DNA of 10,911 nucleotides from JACNIZ01 sp964344765. GTDB lineage: Bacteria > Planctomycetota > UBA1135. Below the pieces are notes generated by a model, which worked only from the letters and a program-made list of their open reading frames with translations, searched no databases and was not told the origin of the DNA. Where the stretch lies: NCBI GenBank assembly GCA_964344765.1, contig CAYFOM010000067.1, positions 1 to 10,911 on the forward strand, given 5' to 3'. The position numbers and the translations under genes are program-made. Positions 4,803-10,911 of the stretch are shown one piece after another (position 1 is the first letter of the stretch; each line of letters starts with the position of its first letter).

Positions 4803-6784
4803 GCCTTTCCCCGAAACTCCTGTCCCCTACCGTTGCTCTGATCGCCGGCGCACTCGCCGCCGATTCACTTCTAGCCCAGGAACCTGCACCGCAGGGCCTG
4901 GGCTTTTGGAATGCCGAGCAATGGATTCCCTTGGAAGCCGACGGCACCAGCATCGGCCTGCGCTTTGAAGACGGCCTCGACGCCGGTCAAATCCGCAATT
5001 TGCTGGCTTCTCTGCCGGGTCTGGCTGTGGGTCAAGCCGATCAGGCGCTGATTCACGTCGGCCATACGGTGTACTTGAACACCGCCGCCGGCACCTCGGC
5101 CACCGATGCTTGGAAACTGTGCCACGAGGCACTGCAGTTGCCCGGCGTGATGTCGGCCAGTCCGCGCTTGTGGGCGCCGCATCAAGATCCGTACTACCTG
5201 ACGGAGGAAATCTTGGTTCGTTGGCAGGCGGGTACGTCGGCGGCGCAGCGTGAAGCTTGGACCACCGGTCTGCAGCACACCGCGACTTTGGATTACAGCG
5301 TCAACCCCGGCGACGTTTACCGCGTGCCGTCCGGTCAGGATGCGTTGGCGATCAGCAACGAGCTGGCTCAATCCGGCTTGGTTGAGTTTGCCATTCCCGA
5401 CTTCCAGCTGCTGCGCGTGACCTATGCCGGGACCAACGATCCGATTTATGGCGATCAGTGGCACTTGGAGTCCACCGGCCAAAACGGTGCCGGCGTGGAT
5501 GAAGACATCGACGTTGAAGGCGCGTGGGATATCACTCGCGGCACTTCGTCGGTGATCACCGCCGTCGTCGACACCGGCGTCGAGCTGCTTCACCCCGACC
5601 TAGTCGAGAACTTGGTGCAAGGCACCGACGTACTCGGCAACGACAATGACCCAAAGGCGGAAGACGGCCGCTGGTTCATCTTCAACTGGTACGAAAGTCA
5701 CTCGACTTCGGTATCCGGCGTGGTTTCGGCGCGTGGCGATAACGGCATCGGTGTCAGCGGTGTTGCCCCGCGCGGCAAAGTCATGCCGATTCGTTTCTTG
5801 TCGGAGTTGTTCGGCCCATCGCCGACCACCCAAGACGAAGCCGATGCGTTTAACTTCGCTTGCAACAACGGCGCTGCGGTCATCAACAACTCATGGGGTC
5901 CGGCCTTTGGTGCAACCCTGCCGGCTTCGACCAAGGCGGCAATGGACAACTGCAACCAGAACGGTCGCAATGGTCTGGGTAGTGTGATCTTTTTTGCCGC
6001 AGGTAATGGTGGCTCCAACAACTCCAATAACGGCTATGCCGCCTATTCGGGTGTTTTGGGTGTGACCGCCGTGAATGACCAAGGCGTCAAGTCCGGTTAC
6101 AGCTCCTACGGTCCGACCGTCGATTGCTGCGCTCCGTCGAACGGTGGCGTCAACGGCGTGACGACGACCGACCGCTTGGGCAACGTTGGTTACGATAATG
6201 GCGATTACACCGATGACTTTGGTGGCACTTCGTCGGCGTCGCCGACCGCTGCAGGCGTGATGGCGCTGATTTTGTCGGCCAACCCAATGCTGACTCGCGC
6301 CGAAGCCATCGATGTGCTGCTGACCACCACCGACATCGTCGACCCGGCCAACGGCAACTACGACATCAACGGTCATAGCGATTGGTACGGCTACGGTCGC
6401 GTCAATGCTGCGGCTGCAGTTGCCGAAGCAGCTGCACGCGCAACCGGCGGTGCATCGAACACCTTGTACTTGAACGGCCCCACCTTCCCGTCGGCCGGCA
6501 GCAACGCCAGCTTCGACTTCAGTGGCGCCGCCGCTGCGCAGTTGTACTACGCGGTTTGGAGCACCGGCACCATCGGCAGCACCTACCAAGGGCATGCCTT
6601 TGATGTGAACTCCGGTTACCAATTACTGAGCATCGGCACCACCGACGCTTCCGGTAACGGTTCCTTCAACGCCGCTCTGCCACCGTCTGCCGCAGGCATG
6701 TTGGTCATGCTTGAAGTCGCCGCCGGCGATCCAATGACCGGCGTGTGGACCGATTCCAACGGTCACCTGATGCTCATTCAATAA
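4799..6784 (+). CDS. Secreted S8 subtilisin-like serine peptidase with shared C-terminal domain
   Basis: A 661-residue exported subtilase, closest in style to kexin-like S8 enzymes (QWHLESTGQ...DIDVEGAW). The start is GTG 4799; it is preferred because a clear signal peptide follows at once (K6, hydrophobic 7-25, likely cleavage A26/Q27). Residues about 28-205 look like a propeptide (EILVRWQAGTS...VEFAIPDFQ). The catalytic domain spans about 212-545: D258 (VVDTGVELLHPDL), H301 (HSTSVSGVV), oxyanion N403 (AAGNGG) and S478 (GGTSSASP). The triad is complete, but the usual HGT around the histidine is HST. No kexin P-domain follows; residues 553-661 are instead the domain also found at the end of the M28 peptidase at 212-2737. 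Translation is probably coupled to the upstream glutaredoxin, an odd partner for a secreted enzyme. The natural substrate is unknown. Confidence 0.93.
   Translation: MSLSPKLLSPTVALIAGALAADSLLAQEPAPQGLGFWNAEQWIPLEADGTSIGLRFEDGLDAGQIRNLLASLPGLAVGQADQALIHVGHTVYLNTAAGTSATDAWKLCHEALQLPGVMSASPRLWAPHQDPYYLTEEILVRWQAGTSAAQREAWTTGLQHTATLDYSVNPGDVYRVPSGQDALAISNELAQSGLVEFAIPDFQLLRVTYAGTNDPIYGDQWHLESTGQNGAGVDEDIDVEGAWDITRGTSSVITAVVDTGVELLHPDLVENLVQGTDVLGNDNDPKAEDGRWFIFNWYESHSTSVSGVVSARGDNGIGVSGVAPRGKVMPIRFLSELFGPSPTTQDEADAFNFACNNGAAVINNSWGPAFGATLPASTKAAMDNCNQNGRNGLGSVIFFAAGNGGSNNSNNGYAAYSGVLGVTAVNDQGVKSGYSSYGPTVDCCAPSNGGVNGVTTTDRLGNVGYDNGDYTDDFGGTSSASPTAAGVMALILSANPMLTRAEAIDVLLTTTDIVDPANGNYDINGHSDWYGYGRVNAAAAVAEAAARATGGASNTLYLNGPTFPSAGSNASFDFSGAAAAQLYYAVWSTGTIGSTYQGHAFDVNSGYQLLSIGTTDASGNGSFNAALPPSAAGMLVMLEVAAGDPMTGVWTDSNGHLMLIQ
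6455..6781 (+). other. Shared C-terminal domain, copy 2 (S8 peptidase residues 553-661)
   Basis: The last 109 residues of the S8 peptidase align almost without gaps to the last 110 of the M28 peptidase. Clearest matches are L.GP near the start, GH.FD in the middle, GTTDA.G, PPSA.G and the DSN near the end. The similarity is at the protein level with only scattered identity, so this is an old module and not a recent local DNA duplication. I do not recognise it as a named family. Confidence 0.7.
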
Positions 6785-6805
6785 CATCGGTTGCCCGCTC
6801 TCTTG

Positions 6806-6837
6806 GCCGGCTGTTCTTCGGAGCAGCCGGCTTTTTT
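6806..6837 (+). terminator. Rho-independent terminator with UUCG tetraloop
   Basis: An 11-bp stem (6806-6816 with 6821-6831, one G-U pair) is capped by TTCG at 6817-6820 closed by a C-G pair, the well-known extra-stable tetraloop. Six T follow at 6832-6837. It begins 21 bases after the S8 peptidase stop and should end the grxC-S8 transcript. Confidence 0.93.
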
Positions 6838-6847
6838 CATTCCCGCC

Positions 6848-6872
6848 GCACAGTACGTGCTGTGCCGCACAG
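6848..6872. repeat. 18-bp near-perfect palindrome plus a third half-site
   Basis: Positions 6848-6865 form an inverted repeat with GCACAG at one end and CTGTGC at the other; 16 of 18 bases obey dyad symmetry, the exception being the T6854/G6859 pair. A 9-bp direct repeat, GCCGCACAG, occurs at 6845-6853 and 6864-6872, adding a third GCACAG half-site. It lies 82 bases upstream of the FG-GAP gene start and just after the preceding terminator, so an operator for that gene is plausible. No regulator is identified. Confidence 0.35.
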
Positions 6873-6899
6873 TTCGCGCTCCCTCGCTCCGCAAACTCG

Positions 6900-6927
6900 T
6901 TGGCACATTCCTTGCACTACATTGATT
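6900..6927 (+). promoter_or_regulatory. Weak promoter candidate of the FG-GAP gene
   Basis: TTGGCA at 6900-6905 matches five of six bases of the -35 consensus. The best-placed -10 (TTGATT at 6922-6927, 16-base spacer) is poor. A promoter is expected here because a strong terminator lies upstream, but its exact place is uncertain. The rest of the 162-base gap (6785-6946) holds the terminator and the palindrome; I see no gene in it. Confidence 0.2.
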
Positions 6928-6946
6928 AACCCTTCTTTCATTCATT

Positions 6947-8203
6947 ATGAATTTCAATAGCCTAATCCTTACAACAGTTTTCTTGCCAGCATCGCTGGTT
7001 GCTCAAAACACTTCGACATGGGACATCGACATCCTTGCCCATGGACCCGATGACCAGACTTACCGCGGGGCGGAAATCGTCGCAGCCGGAGACGTCAACG
7101 GGGACGGAATTGCCGACATCTTGTTGGGCTCGCCTTATGCCACAGCGAACAAGCAGGTGGGCGCCGGCAGCGTGCTGGTTTACTCCGGCGCGAACGGCCA
7201 TTTCCTGCACCAACACTGGGGCCGGATGGGTTCACAAACCGGTCGCGCCGTCGCTGGAATTGGCGACGTCAATGCCGATGGCAAGGACGATTACGCCTTC
7301 AGCTTCCTTCATTCCAGTGGGTATGGCCACGTGAACATTTGTTCCGGCGCAGATGGATCCGTGATCCGCGTGCACAACGACTTTCAAGGTGGCACCGGTT
7401 ACGGCACCCGGATTGCGTCGGTCCGAGATTTCGATGGCGACGGGGTGTTGGATTACCTGATCACCTCGCCATTTACCAGCAACAGCGGCAGTGGCATCTT
7501 TGGCGCGTTGTATGTCTATTCCGGTGCTACCGGTGATGAGCTGCAGTCCTTGCACCCCTCCACCTTCAGCCATATGGGCCCGGGCCTGCTTAGTGACATC
7601 GATGCCAACTTCGACGGTATCGACGACCTATTCGTGCAGGGATCCGCAGGGGGGCAATCGTTCTTTTCCGTTTATTCCGGTCAAGATTTAAGCCTAATCT
7701 ATTCCACCATGAACGGCTGGTGGGGCAACTCTTGGACTAACGCCAAAGGCGCACGCAATGCAGGAGATGTGGATCGTGACGGAGTCGACGATTTGATGAT
7801 GGACCAACTGGCCATTAACCCTAAAACCGGACAATTACGCTATAGCGGCGCCACTTTGTACTCCGGCCAAACAGGTCTCCCAATCCGCCAGATTTTGAGC
7901 AGGCGAGACATTCACGACTCAACCGATTTCACTATGTTCAGCGGGGAAGACTTGAATGGTGACCGCGTGCCCGACCAAATTCTCTGTTTCACTCCAATGG
8001 ATGGAGCGGAGGTCTATTGCGGCGCTACCGGTAAGCCACTGGCCGTCTATGAAAACTTCCCTGCCCCAGCTTGGAAGGCAAGATCGATTGCCTACATCGG
8101 TGACATCGATGGCAATGGCAAGGAGGATTTAGCCTTCTGCAACTCCGAGGGCAATGTTCCCAACGGCACCGCAGGGACTTTATTCGTAGCGAAAAAACTG
8201 TAA
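6947..8203 (+). CDS. Secreted seven-repeat FG-GAP (integrin-alpha-like) beta-propeller protein
   Basis: A 418-residue exported protein made almost wholly of FG-GAP/VCBS-type repeats. Residues 1-19 are a signal peptide (likely cleavage A19/Q20), unusual in having no lysine or arginine. Seven calcium-loop motifs of the D.(D/N).(D/N)G..D kind start at D49, D107, D161, D217, D274, D335 and D386, spaced about 51-61 residues; the sixth has R in place of the loop glycine. Seven repeats match a complete seven-bladed propeller. The phrase VYSG or a variant (YSGANG, YSGATG, YCGATG) recurs between them. No enzyme domain, anchor or further domain is seen. Such proteins bind calcium and often ligands or surfaces; the function here is unknown. 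ATG 6947 is the only start, since an in-frame TGA lies at 6923. Codon use looks less GC-rich than in its neighbours. Confidence 0.9.
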   Translation: MNFNSLILTTVFLPASLVAQNTSTWDIDILAHGPDDQTYRGAEIVAAGDVNGDGIADILLGSPYATANKQVGAGSVLVYSGANGHFLHQHWGRMGSQTGRAVAGIGDVNADGKDDYAFSFLHSSGYGHVNICSGADGSVIRVHNDFQGGTGYGTRIASVRDFDGDGVLDYLITSPFTSNSGSGIFGALYVYSGATGDELQSLHPSTFSHMGPGLLSDIDANFDGIDDLFVQGSAGGQSFFSVYSGQDLSLIYSTMNGWWGNSWTNAKGARNAGDVDRDGVDDLMMDQLAINPKTGQLRYSGATLYSGQTGLPIRQILSRRDIHDSTDFTMFSGEDLNGDRVPDQILCFTPMDGAEVYCGATGKPLAVYENFPAPAWKARSIAYIGDIDGNGKEDLAFCNSEGNVPNGTAGTLFVAKKL

Positions 8204-8217
8204 AGTCTGCAACCCCT

Positions 8218-8255
8218 GGCGTCTGCTACTTTCCAATCAGGAAGTGGCAGACGTC
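8218..8255 (+). terminator. Candidate terminator hairpin overlapping the ychF stop codon
   Basis: An imperfect 14-bp stem (8218-8231 with 8242-8255, two G-U pairs) encloses a ten-base loop and is followed on the plus strand by the T-rich stretch GCTTTCTTTC. It would end transcription of the FG-GAP gene. It contains the last codons and the stop of ychF (8226-8228) on the other strand, so the convergent genes share this DNA. The interrupted T-run makes it weaker than the two clear terminators in the window. Confidence 0.4.
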
Positions 8256-9317
8256 GCTTTCTTTCATCACGTAGTCGCGACCTTCGGTGCGCATTTTTCC
8301 GGCGGCTTTGATCGCGTTTTCCGAGCCGTATTCGATCATGTCGTCGACCGAATAAACTTCGGCGCGGATGAATAGCTTCTCGAAATCGGTGTGGATCACG
8401 CCGGCAGCGGTCGGCGCGGTTTCGCCGGCGCGGATGGTCCACGCGCGAATTTCTTTGGGTCCGGCGGTGAAATAAGTCTGCAGACCGAGCAGCTTATACG
8501 TGGACTGAATCAAGCGCTCCAAGCCGAGCTTTTCGACGCCGAGATCTTCCATGAACATGTCCCGGTCTTCCTGATCCATGTTGCGCAGTTCCAATTCCAT
8601 ATCCGCGCAAATCGGCATCCACTCGCAATCCATTTTGTCGGCATAAGCAGCGACTTGTTTCGCCAGCTCGCTTTCGCCATCCATGTCGTCGTCGGAAACA
8701 TTGGCAAGGTAAAGCATCGGCTTCATCGACATCAAAAACAGCGGCTTCAACGCTTTGCGCTCGATGTCGGTCCAATTCTCAAGGCGCAGCAGCTTGCCTT
8801 CGTCCAGTAACGCCGCAGCTTTTTCGTAAGTCGCTTGTTGCAGCTGCAAGTCCTTATCCCCCAAACGCGCCTTTTTCGAAACGCGTTCAATGTTGCGCTT
8901 GACCGTCTCCAAGTCCGCCAACATCAGCTCCATTTCGATGACTTCGATATCGCCGACCGGGTTGACTGCATCCTCGCGCAGCACCTTGTCGCCCTCGAAG
9001 CAGCGCACCACCTGCATAATCGCGTCGCACTCCTTGATGTTGCCGAGGAATTTATTGCCCATGCCTTCGCCTTCCGACGCGCCGGCAATCAGCCCGGCGA
9101 TGTCGACGACCTGCACCACTGCCGGCAGCACCTTCTTGGTCTCGATGTGCTCATTCAGTACGTGCAAGCGCGTATCCGGCACCTCGACCACGGCGATGTT
9201 CGGGTCAATGGTGCAAAACGGGAAGTTGCCGACCTCGGCCTGGGCCGACGTCAGCGCGCTAAACAAGGTGGACTTTCCGACGTTCGGAAGCCCCACAATT
9301 CCACAGGAGACGCTCAT
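8226..9317 (-). CDS. ychF: YchF/OLA1-family ribosome-binding ATPase
   Basis: A 363-residue cytoplasmic P-loop protein of the Obg-related YchF/OLA1 family, which hydrolyses ATP rather than GTP and binds ribosomes. The P-loop GLPNVGKST is at 9-17, the switch region CTIDPN at 35-40, and the G3 motif DIAGLIAGASEGEG at 72-85. The specificity motif, NKxD in GTPases, is NVSD at 206-209, close to the NxxE usual in this family and consistent with ATP use. A helical domain lies at about 130-200 and a C-terminal TGS domain at about 279-361. The length is that of E. coli YchF (363). C35 corresponds to the cysteine linked to redox regulation in the E. coli protein. The gene converges with the FG-GAP gene and diverges from the next one over 42 bases. 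No Shine-Dalgarno sequence is seen. Confidence 0.97.
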   Translation of the reverse strand: MSVSCGIVGLPNVGKSTLFSALTSAQAEVGNFPFCTIDPNIAVVEVPDTRLHVLNEHIETKKVLPAVVQVVDIAGLIAGASEGEGMGNKFLGNIKECDAIMQVVRCFEGDKVLREDAVNPVGDIEVIEMELMLADLETVKRNIERVSKKARLGDKDLQLQQATYEKAAALLDEGKLLRLENWTDIERKALKPLFLMSMKPMLYLANVSDDDMDGESELAKQVAAYADKMDCEWMPICADMELELRNMDQEDRDMFMEDLGVEKLGLERLIQSTYKLLGLQTYFTAGPKEIRAWTIRAGETAPTAAGVIHTDFEKLFIRAEVYSVDDMIEYGSENAIKAAGKMRTEGRDYVMKESDVCHFLIGK

Positions 9318-9328
9318 GAGAACCGCAA

Positions 9329-9334
9329 ATTGTA
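9329..9334 (-). promoter_or_regulatory. Candidate -10 box of ychF implying a very short leader
   Basis: TACAAT on the minus strand matches five of six bases of the -10 consensus and ends 11 bases before the ychF ATG (9317-9315). Transcription would start about five bases before the ATG, giving a nearly leaderless mRNA. No good -35 lies at the usual distance. Confidence 0.3.
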
Positions 9335-9347
9335 CCGGCGTTCCCGC

Positions 9348-9352
9348 TAGGA
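9348..9352 (+). promoter_or_regulatory. Shine-Dalgarno-like site supporting ATG 9360
   Basis: TAGGA lies seven bases before ATG 9360. It is the only clear Shine-Dalgarno-like sequence at any gene start in this window, and it fixes the start immediately ahead of a good signal peptide. Confidence 0.5.
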
Positions 9353-9359
9353 TGGGCGC

Positions 9360-10856
9360 ATGCCCTTATCGCAATCTTCGCTCCTATGGAGAGCTCTGCT
9401 GCTCGCCCTAGTTGCGCTGCTGCATACCAGCGCAGCCACCGCCCAGACCACCGTTTTCGACGCCCATCCCGATCAAAAATTCCCCCAACTCAGCCGTGAT
9501 GCGCTGAACACGTTGATCGCCGTCGAGGGCGCTTATTGGGACAATCGACCCGCCGAAGCTAGCGCCGTGTTGACCGAGTTTTGGCAACAGTATCCGCCGT
9601 CGAGCCAGGCGTGGAACCACACCGCCAGTCCGACGCCGAAGGTATTTGTCGGCTCACCAAGTTGTTACTACGCGCTGCGCATGTGGACCGACATCGTCGA
9701 CTGGAAGCTGGCGAGCCAGGATCAGCCCCGCGTGGAAGCCAAGCCGCTGCAGTGGACCATCATCGTCGTCGGCCTCGGTGAGGGTGTGGAGCCGCGCAAC
9801 AAACAGGATTTGAAACGGGGTTTGGGCAAGGAGGTCGAGCGAAAGCTCGACAAGCGCATCCTCAAAAACAAACACCGAATCATTCGACAATCCACTCGTT
9901 TATTCCGCGAATACGTGCAAGCCATCAGCGGCGGTCGGGTGGAAGTTCGCCTCAATGTGGTGTCGCGACCGGCGCTGCGCGTACCCTTGCATACGCCGAA
10001 GGCCGGGGTAGCTCAACGCCGCTTCGCCGGCTTAGCACCCAATGCGCTGAACCTGATTTGGCAGTCGCTGTCCGACAAAACCATCAGCCAAACCGACTGG
10101 TGGTGGGTGCTCTACCCCTCGCACGTCCCCGAGCAGTACGACGACTTCCGCCGCGCCGAATTCATTACCGGCGGCATGGGTGCCGGCCCCGATGGTGCGT
10201 CGCCGTGTTTCCTCATCGACGACCGCTGGCTGCTGCGCAAACCGCCCCACCTCGGGAACGGCGAATGGACCGATGAAGAGCGCCGCGCCTATCTGCCGCA
10301 GTGGTTGCAGCACGAGTTCTTCCATTACCTGTTCCGCATCTGCCCCGAATTCGAACTGGAAAAAGAGTCCCATCAATGGTTCAACCTGGCGAGCTGGCCG
10401 AAGGATTTCGACGGCCACTTCGAGGCGGACTACTACCACGAAGCGCTACATAAACGCCTCGCCGACGCCGACGTCCCGCTGCACATCGCCATGCGTCACG
10501 CCGCGCCGCCGGCGAAGTTGTTCCGCAATCTCAAAACCGACGACCTGATCGGTTACTACAAGCACTCGCCGTTGGAAAACGACTGGCACGTCGGCACGAT
10601 CAGCCGCACCGGCTCGATCGAGAAGGGCAAAGACGTGCTGATTTGGCGCAACTCCGCCGGCCGCAACTGGCTGCTGCGAGACGATCTCAAGCGCGGCTAT
10701 CTGCGCTGCGGCGAGGACAACCCGTACTTTGATGAGGACGGTTCCCCCGGCCAACATTTCCGCGTCGTGCTGCGTCGCGATGAAGATGGCAACTACTTGC
10801 CGCAGGTCGCCGGCTTTCAATTCCAAGGCACCTTCTATGCGTTGAGCAAACCGTGA
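9360..10856 (+). CDS. Secreted protein of unrecognised family with HExxH motif, putative zinc metallopeptidase
   Basis: I do not recognise the family of this 498-residue exported protein. Residues 1-28 are a signal peptide (R11, strong hydrophobic 12-21, likely cleavage A28/Q29). Residues 45-75 look helical. Residues 130-200 hold a hydrophobic strand (WTIIVVGLG) followed by a very basic helical stretch. The key feature is HEFFH at 318-322, an HExxH zincin motif inside the hydrophobic helix expected for it (PQWLQHEFFHYLF). The third zinc ligand is unclear: H338 (16 residues after the second His), one of the glutamates between, or E355/E361 in FEADYYHEAL are candidates. The C-terminal part (about 405-498) is rich in aromatics and looks beta-rich. 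Four cysteines remain after the signal peptide. It starts 42 bases from the divergent ychF and appears monocistronic. Protease function is inferred from one short motif. Confidence 0.85.
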   Translation: MPLSQSSLLWRALLLALVALLHTSAATAQTTVFDAHPDQKFPQLSRDALNTLIAVEGAYWDNRPAEASAVLTEFWQQYPPSSQAWNHTASPTPKVFVGSPSCYYALRMWTDIVDWKLASQDQPRVEAKPLQWTIIVVGLGEGVEPRNKQDLKRGLGKEVERKLDKRILKNKHRIIRQSTRLFREYVQAISGGRVEVRLNVVSRPALRVPLHTPKAGVAQRRFAGLAPNALNLIWQSLSDKTISQTDWWWVLYPSHVPEQYDDFRRAEFITGGMGAGPDGASPCFLIDDRWLLRKPPHLGNGEWTDEERRAYLPQWLQHEFFHYLFRICPEFELEKESHQWFNLASWPKDFDGHFEADYYHEALHKRLADADVPLHIAMRHAAPPAKLFRNLKTDDLIGYYKHSPLENDWHVGTISRTGSIEKGKDVLIWRNSAGRNWLLRDDLKRGYLRCGEDNPYFDEDGSPGQHFRVVLRRDEDGNYLPQVAGFQFQGTFYALSKP

Positions 10857-10911
10857 TTTGTTAGCGTAACATCCTTTCTGTAAATTCCCTCGTCCCTGCA
10901 ACCGCCCTGTC
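10857..10911. other. Short 3' end with no recognisable feature
   Basis: The 55 bases after the last stop hold no clear terminator. The only inverted repeat is a four-base-pair GTTA/TAAC around 10860-10870, too short to mean much. The true terminator, if any, is probably beyond the window. Confidence 0.4.

Noticed and set aside
5891..6622. Minus-strand open frame (243 codons) opposite the S8 peptidase
   Set aside because: A shadow of the S8 catalytic and C-terminal coding region; low-complexity Val/Gly/Ala-rich product with no motifs.
2405..6781. Recent duplication as the origin of the shared protease tail
   Set aside because: DNA similarity between the two copies is scattered and no repeat extends beyond the domain, so a recent local duplication is not supported.
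6745..6960. Small plus-strand open frame across the intergenic region
   Set aside because: It runs through the S8 terminator hairpin and the palindrome and has no start signal or domain.
8835..9350. Plus-strand open frames opposite ychF
   Set aside because: Antisense to the highly conserved P-loop half of ychF; products show no domain or signal peptide.
1..10911. CRISPR array, tRNA, rRNA, insertion sequence or phage genes
   Set aside because: No regularly spaced direct repeats, cloverleaf, transposase motifs, terminal inverted repeats or phage-type genes were seen on either strand.

Overview
The window is bacterial chromosomal DNA with tightly packed genes on both strands. It looks like Planctomycetota, but this is inferred from gene content, not from a marker gene. 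The pointers are several large secreted multidomain proteins, a seven-repeat FG-GAP protein rich in 'VYSGA.G' phrases, and Shine-Dalgarno-like sequences missing before all but one of the separately initiated genes. I see no rRNA, tRNA, CRISPR array, insertion sequence or prophage gene.

Layout: (1) 1-211 is an AT-rich leader with a candidate promoter and a small palindrome. (2) 212-2737 (+) is a secreted M28 zinc peptidase with three accessory domains, closed by a strong intrinsic terminator (2754-2789). (3) 4450-2822 (-) is a compact operon read bolA, then a CGFS monothiol glutaredoxin, then an HMG-CoA-lyase-like enzyme that lacks the usual catalytic cysteine. (4) Diverging from bolA over 94 bp is a dithiol glutaredoxin (4545-4802, +). 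Its stop codon overlaps the GTG start of a secreted S8 subtilase (4799-6784, +), which ends at a UUCG-loop terminator (6806-6837). (5) 6947-8203 (+) is the secreted FG-GAP propeller protein. (6) 9317-8226 (-) is the housekeeping ATPase YchF. (7) 9360-10856 (+) is a secreted protein of no family I recognise, with an HExxH zinc-protease motif.

Two themes stand out. One is intracellular redox and iron-sulfur biology: BolA, its usual CGFS-glutaredoxin partner, a dithiol glutaredoxin, and YchF, whose E. coli form is redox-regulated. The other is export: four proteins carry signal peptides, three of them known or possible proteases. The M28 and S8 enzymes are unrelated in their catalytic parts but end in the same roughly 110-residue domain, which I cannot assign to a known family. 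That shared tail, the cysteine-less lyase and the HExxH protein are the items most worth following up.
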